64,000 bases of DNA from SABY01 sp964593705 (GCA_964593705.1 CAZQIV010000008.1:19775-83774); one strand, 5' to 3'. Shown: positions 53,653 to 63,956, counted from the stretch's first letter. Notes: generated by a model from the sequence alone, not told the origin. Numbers and translations are program-made.

Positions 53653-55863
53653 TTAAGGACATGTTGGATAAGTAAAACTTCCATAGCTTGTTGAATAAAG
53701 AAAGTAGGCAAATCCCGGCTGGAGATTTCCAAGCGTATTTATTCCGTAAACAGGCCAGAAAACACTTGTTCCGGCAACTTGTTTAATCATCACTAATCCC
53801 GAAATGTCGGCATCCAACAGCACCGGATCAACCTGACAAATGCTTATCACAGGTATCAGATTCCAACCCGGAGCTATATTTATAGTTCGATTGGTGTTGT
53901 AAAAACCATCGAAAATAACATCCTCCGTTGTAGCATTTTTAATGATATAGCCCTGCTGCTGATTCCAGTTTCCGATAGTATTTATCCCATAAAGTGGGGA
54001 ATAAATTTCACCATCCATATTGTAGAGCATGTCGAGGGTTGGGGCAATTGGAGCAAAGATGGCAGTAACATCGGGATTTGAAGGAATGATATAACTCGAA
54101 ATGCCACTCCATCCGCCTGGGATTGTTTGGGTTTGGATTCCGGGCAAAAGATCGCTTGCCGTTATTCCACCATTTACCAATTTGGGCAGCGGTATGCCTT
54201 CGTTCATAATCAGGCTGGAAAAATTAACATACGCATGTTCGCCAATACTCAAATCGCCGGTAAGCTGAAAACGCAGGTAAAACAGGACACCCGAAGTATT
54301 AAAACTATTGGTTCCTGCCAAAGCAAAATTAATGGTATTTCCTGATGGGACTTGCGAAATACTCCACCCTTCCGAAAGCGAACCTGCTGTAATGATAGCT
54401 ACAAAATCCAACTCAGGCACCTCGAAATTGATGGCTCCCTGCATGGCAAAAACTTCCTGGCCGGCCGGGAGGTTGCCCATTGTTACGGGCAGGTCGTAAA
54501 TGCTGCTGAAAGGTGCCAGGCCATTGGCAATAGTTACATAAGTATCATATACCTGGATATTGCCCGATGTGCCTGAGGCACCAAGGGCATCGGTGGCTGT
54601 AACGCGGATGATACCACTTTTGTGGGCTGTGAGCAAACCGCTGTTGCTAATGGTAGCAAGCGCAGGATTACTGGTGTTCCAGATGGTAGGTGGCGTAGCG
54701 TTATTGGCAGAAAATTGCATGGTTTCGCCAGCAACAACTTCACCGGTATTGGGTGTAATGGTTAGATCGGGCAAGGGCAGAACATCGAAATAAGCATTAT
54801 TCCCTTTTCCTGGTAGAGCTTCATTAAACAGAATGTCATCGGTATTGTAGTTTGTACCAGATGTGGAAGCCGAAGTTACCTGAAAAGTGATATACATCAG
54901 TACACCCTCACCCACCAAAGGAGTCTCAGTTGCAAAGGCCACATTCACTCCTCCGTCATAGCTGTTGAACGCGGGATCGCCATAAGGCTCCAAAAGTGTA
55001 CCGGTGGTGTTGTATCCAATAGCTGTGAGGATGTTGGCGGAATAATCTATACTAAAAGATCCGGAAGTAATACCTTCGCCATCAACATCAGTTAAATACA
55101 GCGGCACATCGACAACTGCTCCCTGATATCCGTTTGCATTTTCGACATAAATGCCGGCTGCCCTGACTTCGATGGATTGATCGGTGGTGCCGATAATTCC
55201 TGCCGCATCTTCAACAACAACTTTTGTAAATCCCTGGTCTATACCAGTGAGCAATCCATCCATGTCAATATTTGCCGCAGCAGGATTTGTTACCGACCAG
55301 ATGTAAGGGGCTGTTCCACCATATACAATAAATTGCAATTGTTCTCCTTCGATGATCAACCCATTGTCGGGATTGACATTGATGGATGGCGGGTTTGAAA
55401 TGACAACGTAACCATTATCAAAAATCATGGGCGGTTCGCCTTCGTTAAAATAATTATTTTGTGTATCCCCGTCAAAATTGATATAACCAGTACCATTATC
55501 TAATAGGTTGAAACGAATGATAAAAACCACTCCGGTGCCTGTCAATGGCATTCCTCCGGCATTGGCAACCGAAATTTTGTTGTTGTTAAAATAATATGCA
55601 GGTACCCCCCAGCTTTCGCTCATGGTTCCTGCAACAAGTATTTCGACTGGTTGGAGCCTGTATGTTGTATAATCGAATAAAAACTGATACGAATAAACGT
55701 TATGGCCGGTGAGCGAGCTATCGATATATACCGGTACATCGATGGTTTGCCCAACTGTGCCTGAGAGTTCAGGAACACGAACCTGTATTTCGGAAGCCAG
55801 CAAATGGATAGAGCCCGTTAAAAACAAAAATGCAAGTGTGAATTTTATAATACTATGTTTCAT
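53653..55863 (-). CDS. Three-cohesin surface protein (736 aa)
   Basis: Signal peptide, then three cohesin-like domains (~24-155 with VGQTIDVPVYIDSSL; ~240-370 with GAVVDVPLYLTDVDG; ~440-590 with VFAMQGAINFEVPELDF) separated by Ig-like segments (INVNPDNGLIIEGEQLQFIV; TITPNTGEVVAGETMQFSA). The C-terminus (GWNLIPVISICQVDPVLL, GNLQPGFAYFLYSTSYG) is not a sorting domain. The adjacent gene has a dockerin, so a cohesin-dockerin interaction between the two is a reasonable inference. The start is set by a strong AAGGAGG ribosome-binding site. Confidence 0.75.
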   Translation of the reverse strand: MKHSIIKFTLAFLFLTGSIHLLASEIQVRVPELSGTVGQTIDVPVYIDSSLTGHNVYSYQFLFDYTTYRLQPVEILVAGTMSESWGVPAYYFNNNKISVANAGGMPLTGTGVVFIIRFNLLDNGTGYINFDGDTQNNYFNEGEPPMIFDNGYVVISNPPSINVNPDNGLIIEGEQLQFIVYGGTAPYIWSVTNPAAANIDMDGLLTGIDQGFTKVVVEDAAGIIGTTDQSIEVRAAGIYVENANGYQGAVVDVPLYLTDVDGEGITSGSFSIDYSANILTAIGYNTTGTLLEPYGDPAFNSYDGGVNVAFATETPLVGEGVLMYITFQVTSASTSGTNYNTDDILFNEALPGKGNNAYFDVLPLPDLTITPNTGEVVAGETMQFSANNATPPTIWNTSNPALATISNSGLLTAHKSGIIRVTATDALGASGTSGNIQVYDTYVTIANGLAPFSSIYDLPVTMGNLPAGQEVFAMQGAINFEVPELDFVAIITAGSLSEGWSISQVPSGNTINFALAGTNSFNTSGVLFYLRFQLTGDLSIGEHAYVNFSSLIMNEGIPLPKLVNGGITASDLLPGIQTQTIPGGWSGISSYIIPSNPDVTAIFAPIAPTLDMLYNMDGEIYSPLYGINTIGNWNQQQGYIIKNATTEDVIFDGFYNTNRTINIAPGWNLIPVISICQVDPVLLDADISGLVMIKQVAGTSVFWPVYGINTLGNLQPGFAYFLYSTSYGSFTYPTCP

Positions 55864-55868
55864 TTTTT

Positions 55869-55875
55869 CCTCCTT
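55869..55875 (-). promoter_or_regulatory. Strong Shine-Dalgarno AAGGAGG
   Basis: Minus-strand AAGGAGG, 5 nt before the ATG at 55863. It stands out because most genes here lack such a site, and it settles the start of the cohesin gene. Confidence 0.75.
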
Positions 55876-55908
55876 ATTATTTTATGAGAAAATGATAGAT
55901 TGGGAATC

Positions 55909-55932
55909 CGGCCGGGCAAGCTTGCCCGGCCG
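55909..55932. repeat. Perfect 24-bp palindrome between the surface-protein genes
   Basis: CGGCCGGGCAAG/CTTGCCCGGCCG, 9 bp after the stop of the 1827-aa gene and 46 bp before the next start. There is no T run, so it may be an mRNA-stability or partial attenuation element between co-transcribed genes. Confidence 0.6.
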
Positions 55933-55941
55933 AAAGTCCGA

Positions 55942-58900
55942 TTAACGATAAAGTTGTGTTTTTACAACATCAACTTTTTCACCTTGCATAATGTAAAGCA
56001 GGTAGGTCCCGTTTTCGAGCATTTTCCCATTTGCCGTTCCATCCCATGTTACTGTGTTTTCGCCTAATGGCATCTGGCCTTCAAAGAGACTTGTAATTTT
56101 TTGCCCAAACAGGTTATACACTTCAACACTTACCCGATCGGTAGTTTCAATATTCATTTGGATATTCAAAACCTGGCCGAAAGGATTCGGATATACTTCA
56201 AAACTGTTGTTGTGGCTGATATCAGCAACTGAGGTTGCTATACCGTAAATAACTACTTTTCCGGATGTGGCAAGTGCCGTTAAATCCGATTCGTTGGCAG
56301 CAAAATAGTCAACACTCAGAAAGGTTTCGGTGGTTTGCACCAATCCTTCACGAGCTATCATTTTAAGATTTGCTATGGCTAAATCCTGGTTAAAATCTTC
56401 GATGGAAGCCGTTGCAATTCTTATCAGGCCATTTTGATTATCCATATAGTAATTCATATTCATACCGGTTGTCAGGTTTTCGATTTCTACCACACTCATC
56501 AAATTGGGATCGAAATGAATTTCAATTTGAGTTGCCGAAAGGTCTTTTACATTTTGCAGATTAACAGGCACCGTAAATTCTTCGCCTGGGTTCACATCAG
56601 CATTTCCAACGATTAATTCGACATCAGATACCTGATTTACCTGAACAGGTTTTAACAATTCGGCAGGGAAATGATTGATAAGTCCAACCACATATTGTAG
56701 GATATATGAAGCATCCATAGCCATAATGGTTCCGTTACCGCTCACATCGGCAACCTGTTGCTGCTTGGCGTTAAGCGGATTTCCCACAGGATCGACAACC
56801 CATTGCAGGATAAGCGATGCATCGAAAGCCTGTACGAGGCCATTCAGGCTCACATCGCCCATAATCGGATTGTGGGCACCGGAAGTCAGCCAGGGGTCAT
56901 AATCAACGGCATCGGTAACTTCATCACCTGTTCCGCCGGGATTGGCCAAATGGGTCGGGCCACTGTTGCTCCCCCACCAGTTGTTGGTAGCATCGATAAC
57001 AAAGGCCTGGTTTACATTACGCACTCCATAATATACATTGTTGTAAATATCGGAATAGTTGATGCTTGGGTTGGATGCACCAAGAGCAACCAATCCATGC
57101 TCGTTGTTAATAATGCTTGCATAGCTAATGCTTGGGCTTGCATTCTCAGTTACAATGGCACCATAGCTATCATAGCTATAGTATCCGGCCCACTGAACGG
57201 TAACATGGCTCAGCCGGCACAAGGGGTCTAAGGATTCGCCATCGAATTTGATGCCCCTCCAGTCGCTCTCGTCCGGCGAGGTGGCATCCCCATCCGAATT
57301 GGAATCGCCCCCGTAAAAATCGTCGTAGATCGAAGTAAACACCGTGGTACTATCGGGAGTAGGCCCGCCTTCGGCAATCAGGCTGCGTTTTACGGTAAGA
57401 CGGCGGTCGTCATTAAATTTACACACTACGCCGGGTTCAATAGTCAGGGCAGCACTGGTACCGATGATGTAATTTCCTATAAAGAAATACGGGATATTCT
57501 CGATGCCGGCAAATATTTTCTTTTCAAGGGTAACTTCCTGTACAAGGGTTTCATCGATAACCCCAATAACCTTCCAGGTGCTTCCCGAAATGCTGTTGTT
57601 GGCTGTTGACGATGGATAGGAAACCAGCGAAATAGCCATCGAACCATAAGTAAGGTCGTTGAATGCGCACGAATCCAACGATGGATTTGAAACACCGCGC
57701 AGGATTGTTCCCCAGTTCATATTTTCAAATTGTGAATTGGATATAGCAGGAGAAGCCTGCTGAAGGTTTAAGCCATAAGAACTGTAATAAAATCTGGTAT
57801 AATCGATCAGGCAATTGGCATCTTCGCTCACATCGTTGTATTTGATGGCTTCGTAACTTGTAATGGCAGGTGTTGTAGCCGAGCCATCGTCATTGGTATC
57901 TTCGGGCTTACCAAAGCGATCATCGCGGTAATCGGTGAAAATGATATTATTTTCTGAAGTTCCTTCAAATCTTAAACCTCCGTTTACATCAAAAAACATG
58001 TCGTTATCCGATTTAAATACCAGTCCATCAGGAATTACGATGGTTGTTCCTGTATTGATAACTGACCTATAATAAACATAATAAGTAATATTGGTGTAAC
58101 CCCCAAAATCACGAATTGGAACTGTATTGTTCAACGAATAAGTTTCGGGGACGATACCCAGAGCCATCAGCCCGTTGTTAAGGGCAAGGTTGCCACTGAA
58201 TGTGGGCGCAGAAAACATACTCATGGCGATGGGTGTGTATTCGATGTTGGTTAAAATATTGTTGGTTATTGAAGGGTTGGCATCACCAAAAACCCCAATA
58301 CCAGCTGTGGGAGAGTGCTCAAAGGAGGTGCTGTCGATTTCAACAAAAGCACTATAAATACGCACCTGTCCCCATTTGTAATTTGACCATGAATAATTAC
58401 GACCACCGTACCTGATCAGGCAGTTGTCGAGTAAATTAAGCGAATCGATATCAGAGGCATTGAAAAGAATCGTCTCGTAGTCGCCTCCCGAAGGTGAGGA
58501 CAGGTTGCCATCGTTGTTGGTATCACCACCGTACGAATCGTCTTTCAGCGAGGTGAAAACGATATTTTCCCCTGGCATACCATCGGCAATCATAGCCCCG
58601 TTCACATATATTCTCGAAAAAATATCGAAAAATTTTATCACCACACCTGGCTCGATAATGAGTGTTGAGCTGGGTTGTATGGTAAGATATTGAACAATAT
58701 ATGCGATATTGTTTATCCCTGCAATATCTCTTTGTTTTAAGGTGGCATCCGAACCAAGATTCCCCTCCAGGATTTTGATGCCATTGGATCCGTTACCGGC
58801 AAAAGTAATGTTGGAAAACGTTGGATCCGATTTCAACGACATGGCGATGGGGTCTAAGCGGCTGTTTGCAATATCTACATTATCAAAGGTGGGTGTTGAA

Positions 58901-61425
58901 GCCCCCTCACATTTTACCCCATAGTAATATGCCTCGCTACTGGTAACATATTGTATTAATCCGGCAGCATCGGTAAAAGTAATGTTGCCCCACGAATTGC
59001 TTCCTGCAAATTTTACCTGCGCGTATCTGATCAGGTTAAAACCATCGTCTGATGTTTCTTCGTACCTGATGGTTTTCCAGTCGCCACGCGAAGGTGCGGT
59101 ACTATTGCCATCACCATTGGTATCCATGGGGTTTCCAAAGTTGTCATCTTTGAGCGAAGTAAATATTATCTCTTCATAAGAATCTTTACCCAGGGTAGTT
59201 CCGTCAGCCATAAATCCGCCACGAACAAAAATGCCGGTATTCAAAAATTTTATTACCACTCCGGGCTCAACCGTAACATAAACGCCGGTATTTATAGTCA
59301 TATCCTCGAGGAGTAAATATGAAATATTGGCATAGCCCGCCACATCACGTTTTCTGATAATTCCGTTCAGGCCAATCTCCTCGCCAATGATGCCCAGTGC
59401 CGTCCAGGTGGCATTTGTAAAATTATTGCCCGAAAAGGTTGGGTCGGCAGCTACCGAAAGTGCCACTGGCGTTTTGGCAGCATTAGTAATTTCATTGTTT
59501 GTAATCACAGGATTTGAAGATTGGAAGGCATATATCCCGAAATCAATATCTTTAATTTCACAATTAGAGATTGTCGGGCTGGCATTTTCGAGGGTTATGG
59601 CACCATCATAAATATATCTTGTATTGTAATAAGTAGAATGAAGACTTGCATACTTTATAATATTGTAGTCGATGAGGGAGACCGGATCGCTGGTAGATTC
59701 AAACACAATTCCACTCCAGTCGTTTACAGAGGGAACCGATTGGGTTCCATCTTTATTGGTATCTAAGGGGTTGCCATGGGTGTCGTCCTTTACCGATGTG
59801 AAAACGATTTCCGTTCCCAAAGCTGCATCTGATGTAAATAATCCTTGAACAACAATACGGTGGAGGTAATAATAAGATTTGATTACTACCGATGGCTCGA
59901 TGGTTAAGGATAGAGTTTCGGGTACGGTGATAGTTCCCAGCATCAGGTAGGTAATATTGGGGACATCTATCACATCGCGTACCGGCAGCGTAGCATGAGT
60001 TAGCAATTCGCTGCCGAGAATCCCAACGGCATCGTATTCGTTATCAGAAAACGAAAATTCGTTGGTATCGAAAAAGAGCGGATCCGCATCTATCGACATG
60101 GCAATGGGGGTCATATCGCTCGAACCCACCAGGTTGTTTGAAAATACCGGGTCGGAATCGCCTTCGAAGTAAAAACCGAAATAGCTGATGGAAACATCAC
60201 AGGCATTAATCGTAGGGCTTGCATTGAGTGTTGATACGGCACCTTTGTTTCCATGACCCGAAAAGCGGAGTTTTGCCCTGTCCAAAACACAGGCAGCATC
60301 AATACTTATATCGTTAAAAGATACGCCTTTCCAATCTTTCGAGGCAGGGTTGGTGGCCGTACCATCGTTGTTGGAATCGCCTCCCCAGTTATCATCGCGC
60401 CAGGAGGTAAAATAAATATATTCGTTGGCAAGCTCATCACCTTCGGCAATCAGGGTACCATTTACATAAAGCCCGTTACCACTGTAAAATTTCAAAATAT
60501 TGTTCGATTCAATCTCCATTACTCCGCCTGCATTGATAGTAAAACCTCCGCTGATGAAGTAATAGGGGTAGTAAAGGTTAAGCCCACCGGCAAAATCATT
60601 AAAGGAAGTTAGATACCAGTATTGCGAAAGGCTATAAAAAGACACCATGATATTGTCTATTTCGTTTCCTGAGAGATCATTAACACCCGCCTGGGTTACA
60701 GTGGCAGGCCCCTGGAAATTTATTGGATAGTTGTTGTTGCTAAGGATAACATTTTGGAAGTGGGCAGTAGCATTTGTTTCCAAACGCACACCCTCGTAGT
60801 TGCTATTGGTAACGCTCGAATTTTCCAGGGTAAGATTGCTGCCGTTCCCAACGTAAATTCCCCTGCTAAAGTTCTCGATAAAAACCCCGTTTAAATTTAC
60901 TGTTGCACCGGGATACAGGTAAAAACCGTAATTTCTTTCATCACCCGAAATGGTGCCTCCGTTGTAGATAATCGTGGCTGCTCCGTAATGACCCGCCGTG
61001 CATCCATAGTTGTAAAAATTGAGTACATCGGTATTTGTAAATACCACATCGCCTACATTCACATCGATCGACCTGCCGTATTCGATGGTGCAATCGGTAA
61101 ATGTTCCCGTGCTGAAACTATTAAAATCGATAGTGTTCCAATCGCCGGCGGCAGGTACCGCCAGATTGCTGGTGAATAGGGCATCGTTGGCCACTATTGC
61201 TGCTCCATCGGTAATAGTTAGATTCCGGCTTGCATTAAATTTCACCTCAACACCGGCCTCCACCGTAAGGTTGGCACCATTATTAATGGTAAGGTTACCG
61301 GTAACAATGTACGGACTTTCGGCAAGTGTTAAGGTAAGGTCGGCTGAAATGATCCCCGACAAATCAGTCGAATACGCAGAAATTGATACACTTAAAGCAA
61401 TTAAAAAAATGAAAAGTTTTTTCAT
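55942..61425 (-). CDS. 1827-aa beta-helix protein with dockerin and T9SS domain
   Basis: Signal peptide, then about six units (roughly 200 residues each) of right-handed beta-helix repeats; each carries a calcium-type DTN(K/G)DG or GGDTNNDG segment (GNPLDTNKDGTQSVP, GNPMDTNGDGNSTAP). At ~1520-1600 lie two dockerin-like EF loops (GDVSLNGLVQAFDASLILQW; DVSGNGTIMAMDASYILQY). At ~1610-1710 is a cohesin-like domain (NPGEEFTVPVNLQNVKDLSA). The end is a type-A sorting domain (FEVYPNPFGQVLNIQM; NGTYLLYIMQGEKVD). It is probably a surface protein in polysaccharide or matrix binding; the ligand is unknown. Confidence 0.85.
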   Translation of the reverse strand: MKKLFIFLIALSVSISAYSTDLSGIISADLTLTLAESPYIVTGNLTINNGANLTVEAGVEVKFNASRNLTITDGAAIVANDALFTSNLAVPAAGDWNTIDFNSFSTGTFTDCTIEYGRSIDVNVGDVVFTNTDVLNFYNYGCTAGHYGAATIIYNGGTISGDERNYGFYLYPGATVNLNGVFIENFSRGIYVGNGSNLTLENSSVTNSNYEGVRLETNATAHFQNVILSNNNYPINFQGPATVTQAGVNDLSGNEIDNIMVSFYSLSQYWYLTSFNDFAGGLNLYYPYYFISGGFTINAGGVMEIESNNILKFYSGNGLYVNGTLIAEGDELANEYIYFTSWRDDNWGGDSNNDGTATNPASKDWKGVSFNDISIDAACVLDRAKLRFSGHGNKGAVSTLNASPTINACDVSISYFGFYFEGDSDPVFSNNLVGSSDMTPIAMSIDADPLFFDTNEFSFSDNEYDAVGILGSELLTHATLPVRDVIDVPNITYLMLGTITVPETLSLTIEPSVVIKSYYYLHRIVVQGLFTSDAALGTEIVFTSVKDDTHGNPLDTNKDGTQSVPSVNDWSGIVFESTSDPVSLIDYNIIKYASLHSTYYNTRYIYDGAITLENASPTISNCEIKDIDFGIYAFQSSNPVITNNEITNAAKTPVALSVAADPTFSGNNFTNATWTALGIIGEEIGLNGIIRKRDVAGYANISYLLLEDMTINTGVYVTVEPGVVIKFLNTGIFVRGGFMADGTTLGKDSYEEIIFTSLKDDNFGNPMDTNGDGNSTAPSRGDWKTIRYEETSDDGFNLIRYAQVKFAGSNSWGNITFTDAAGLIQYVTSSEAYYYGVKCEGASTPTFDNVDIANSRLDPIAMSLKSDPTFSNITFAGNGSNGIKILEGNLGSDATLKQRDIAGINNIAYIVQYLTIQPSSTLIIEPGVVIKFFDIFSRIYVNGAMIADGMPGENIVFTSLKDDSYGGDTNNDGNLSSPSGGDYETILFNASDIDSLNLLDNCLIRYGGRNYSWSNYKWGQVRIYSAFVEIDSTSFEHSPTAGIGVFGDANPSITNNILTNIEYTPIAMSMFSAPTFSGNLALNNGLMALGIVPETYSLNNTVPIRDFGGYTNITYYVYYRSVINTGTTIVIPDGLVFKSDNDMFFDVNGGLRFEGTSENNIIFTDYRDDRFGKPEDTNDDGSATTPAITSYEAIKYNDVSEDANCLIDYTRFYYSSYGLNLQQASPAISNSQFENMNWGTILRGVSNPSLDSCAFNDLTYGSMAISLVSYPSSTANNSISGSTWKVIGVIDETLVQEVTLEKKIFAGIENIPYFFIGNYIIGTSAALTIEPGVVCKFNDDRRLTVKRSLIAEGGPTPDSTTVFTSIYDDFYGGDSNSDGDATSPDESDWRGIKFDGESLDPLCRLSHVTVQWAGYYSYDSYGAIVTENASPSISYASIINNEHGLVALGASNPSINYSDIYNNVYYGVRNVNQAFVIDATNNWWGSNSGPTHLANPGGTGDEVTDAVDYDPWLTSGAHNPIMGDVSLNGLVQAFDASLILQWVVDPVGNPLNAKQQQVADVSGNGTIMAMDASYILQYVVGLINHFPAELLKPVQVNQVSDVELIVGNADVNPGEEFTVPVNLQNVKDLSATQIEIHFDPNLMSVVEIENLTTGMNMNYYMDNQNGLIRIATASIEDFNQDLAIANLKMIAREGLVQTTETFLSVDYFAANESDLTALATSGKVVIYGIATSVADISHNNSFEVYPNPFGQVLNIQMNIETTDRVSVEVYNLFGQKITSLFEGQMPLGENTVTWDGTANGKMLENGTYLLYIMQGEKVDVVKTQLYR

Positions 61426-61556
61426 AATAAGCTAGGTTTAATGAATATTAATTTGGATTAACACATAAATCACAAATATAAGCTGAATTCAAATTGCTTA
61501 AAAAAAGATATGATTATTTTTGAAGTTAAAAAAAGTTAATCATTCTTCACACAGAT

Positions 61557-62041
61557 CGCTAAATAAGTGCTTGTCATTAAAGTGATTAAATATGAGATTT
61601 CTCCTTTCAACAACTTTGGGGGAAATCTACCTTTTTGATGATGACATTTTGGACGGACACTAAATAGTATCTGTCCATAAAGTCGACTTTTTTTGATTTA
61701 AGATTGACGATTAACGATCGGAGATTTTAGATTGTGTTGAATATCACCAACATCTTATATCTAAAATCGTTAATCTGAAATCGTATATTTTTCTAAATGT
61801 TACTTTAAAGACGAACTCTAAATAGAGTCTGCCCATAATGTCAATGCTTTTCAATAGCCCCCGTACGGGGGATTAATGAATTTAACAGAGCCTCCCCCTC
61901 CTTTTCGCCCGTACGGGCGAAAAGGAGGGGCTTTTTCACCCCTTCAATTCTGTCCCCGACTTGTGCCATAAGCATCCCTATCTTTGGGAAAAATCGGGGC
62001 AATGGATATTGCAAGGAAGCTACTTTATGGACACGCACTAA
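61557..62041. repeat. Several MITE-like units in tandem
   Basis: The ends recur in alternating orientation: TAAGTGCTTGTCATTAAAG (about 61565), GGACGGACACTAA (ending at 61654), CTGTCCATAAAGTC (about 61668-61682), GACGAACTCTAAA (about 61809), CTGCCCATAATGTC (about 61829), TTTATGGACACGCACTAA (to 62041). They are related to the units at 16352 and 40420. Confidence 0.4.
61895..61930. repeat. Perfect 36-bp palindrome
   Basis: CCCCTCCTTTTCGCCCGT and its exact inverse meet at GTAC (61911-61914). No gene is close; it lies inside the MITE-like region. Confidence 0.7.
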
Positions 62042-62381
62042 ATAGTGAGGTTTAGCTTAGAATTATTAAAATAGATAGAAATTAAAATGAAAAAAAAACG
62101 CCCTGCTTTTTCAAAATTCCGGTTTTATTTATTTTGATTTTGAATAGATTTGGAATTAAAAATTTGAATTAGAGAGACCAGTCCAAAAAGCCATAAAACC
62201 CCTAAATCCCCCGCCTAGCCAGCGAGGCTGGCCTGAAGGGGACTTTCCCAAACTACTGACATTTAGTATTTCTTCCGTCAGTTGACAGATCGGGTAAAAA
62301 AGACTAAAAATCAGTAGTATTGGGGTTTTTAGACTAAACTCATTACAGTTTTTTTCCAAACTTAAAAATGCCAAAATCTGG

Positions 62382-62546
62382 ATGCCCGAATTTAAAGATA
62401 AGCATGTGATTGGTGCCATGGCCTACATTAAAATTACAGGGGGCAGCCGCACCATGGCCATCAACAAAGGACTGTTTGCCATTCGTGCCACCGGCAACAG
62501 CGCTTCCATTGTAAATGATGAGGCATTTGAACCCCGGAAGTTTTAA
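62382..62546 (+). pseudogene. 3' fragment of an unknown gene (54 codons)
   Basis: ATG 62382 to TAA 62544-62546: GAMAYIKITGGSRTMAINKG, LFAIRATGNSASIVNDEAFE. Codon use looks protein-like, and the upstream frame continues a few residues before running into repeats. No family is recognised. Confidence 0.4.
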
Positions 62547-62559
62547 AACACAAAAGTCA

Positions 62560-62732
62560 AAGTTTCCGTTTCATAATCCTTCCAATATTTCCCCCGTATT
62601 TCTTACCAGTTCAACCTTAACTATTCCATCAACTTATCGCAATTTCAGCTTCAAATTCATTTTCAATCATAATTGGAAAACCCACTTTCACAAGCCCAAA
62701 CCCCTATTTCGTCATCAAACATGAAGGTTTGA
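62560..62732 (+). repeat. Degenerate fourth copy of the three-repeat promoter region
   Basis: Nearly identical to 28218-28410. TTTCA 62686, TTTCG 62707 and TTTGA 62728 keep the 21-bp spacing, but the position 39 bp after the third repeat has no -7 box. It lies just past the 3' end of a LytTR response regulator. Confidence 0.55.
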
Positions 62733-62814
62733 CCTTTTGCTTATACAGATTGAAGTAAGACAAGGAAACATGATACAATAAGTCGTAATTTGCCGCACCT
62801 ATAAGTAAACTTTT

Positions 62815-63588
62815 TCACCCTTCGAGCAAGCGAAAAAATGCATCTTTATAAGAATCGGTAAGGGGAGCCTCACAATTGGCAGTTAACTGGATTGTACAGT
62901 CAGGGTCTTTAGTATAACTATCAACATGATTTATATTAACCAGGTAGGATCTGGATGTTTGTGTAAATACAGATGAAGGCAATAGCATTTTAAAATACGA
63001 AAGGTTTTTGCTTGATTTGATTGATTCGCCATCTTCCAGGAAAACATAGGCAACATTTTGTTGTGAACGTACCATAACAATTTCATTACATGGAATAAAT
63101 TTTACAGCACGATTAACAGGAACTTTTATCTTGCGTGTTTCATCGTTAACATGCATTTCCCGAATCAACCTTTTAACCTCCTCAATTTCATCGCTTACCT
63201 GGTTGTTTTGTATCTCTTCATTGATGAGGTTTACCGCATCGATAACCTGGTCAATATCCAATGGTTTTAACAAATATTTTCGGGCATTAAAAGTATTCAG
63301 CGCATTCAGAAAATCATTTTTTTGCTCCGAACTGGTAGTAAAAACCACTTTAAAATCTTTGTTACCAAATTCTTTTAAAATATCAAAAGCTCCTTGCTCG
63401 TTGGTGCCTAATTTTATGTCAAGAAAAACAAGTTGAGGTGCATGATCTTTTATGGCTTTTACCGATTCCTTTACTGTGGCAGTAATTGCACAGATGTCGA
63501 TTAAATCAGCGCAATAGTTTTTTAAAATTCCATTGATAACTTTTTGCCCCAGGGCCTCATCTTCAACAACTACTGTTTTTATCTTCAT
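62815..63588 (-). CDS. LytR/AlgR-type response regulator with LytTR domain
   Basis: 257 aa. Receiver domain with acidic pocket (VVVEDE), phospho-acceptor Asp57 in VFLDIKLG, conserved Thr/Ser (TTSSEQ) and Lys in KYLLKPLDI. A linker helix leads to a LytTR DNA-binding domain (~155-257: KIKVPVNRAVKFIPCNEIVM, YVFLEDGESIKSSKNLSYF, RSYLVNINHVDSY). It is preceded by a histidine kinase gene (63675-63956) broken at the right. Candidate targets are the 21-bp-spaced promoters in this window. Confidence 0.9.
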   Translation of the reverse strand: MKIKTVVVEDEALGQKVINGILKNYCADLIDICAITATVKESVKAIKDHAPQLVFLDIKLGTNEQGAFDILKEFGNKDFKVVFTTSSEQKNDFLNALNTFNARKYLLKPLDIDQVIDAVNLINEEIQNNQVSDEIEEVKRLIREMHVNDETRKIKVPVNRAVKFIPCNEIVMVRSQQNVAYVFLEDGESIKSSKNLSYFKMLLPSSVFTQTSRSYLVNINHVDSYTKDPDCTIQLTANCEAPLTDSYKDAFFRLLEG

Positions 63589-63674
63589 ATCATCACCTAA
63601 TTATTTGTTTATTTTTCAGCATCAAATATTTTCGATTTTCTAAATTGTATCTAATATTAATTATTCTATACCTG

Positions 63675-63956
63675 CTATCCATAATCCGACAGGTTAATAA
63701 GGGGCAAAATCAACTCAATATGAGTTCCCGGAAAATCTGATTTTTCGGGAAATGTTTTTTTAATTTCATACCTGATTGATAGCTTATCAATAAAATTCAG
63801 CATTTCAATTCGTTTTTTGATGTTCTTCAACGCGGCGGATTTTCTTTTCCTGCCGGCCCTCAATTCACGGGATTTCTCAATCCCGATGCCGTTATCTTTT
63901 ACCGAACAAACAATCGTATCAGCAACACGCGAAAAAAGCACTTCAATAGGGTGTGC
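63675..63956 (-). pseudogene. Histidine kinase ATPase C-terminal fragment
   Basis: The frame carries a HATPase_c signature (ADTIVCSVKDNGIGIEKSRE, FPGTHIELILPL), typical of LytS-type kinases. Reading 5', the frame ends in a TAG at 63957-63959, so the sensor, HisKA-like and N-box regions are missing. A GTG at 63941 is the only internal start. It would have been the partner of the response regulator 86 bp downstream. Loss by insertion or by an assembly break are both possible. Confidence 0.7.

Larger units (their letters stand above)
61426..62814. other. Repeat-rich non-coding region
   Basis: Nested MITE-like units (61557-62041), a 36-bp palindrome (61895-61930), the CCTAAATCCCC element (about 62190-62255), one gene fragment (62382-62546) and the degenerate promoter copy (62560-62732). 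Confidence 0.55.

Noticed and set aside
54127..54793. Plus-strand frames inside the cohesin gene
   Set aside because: They are shadows of a clear minus-strand gene with domain motifs.
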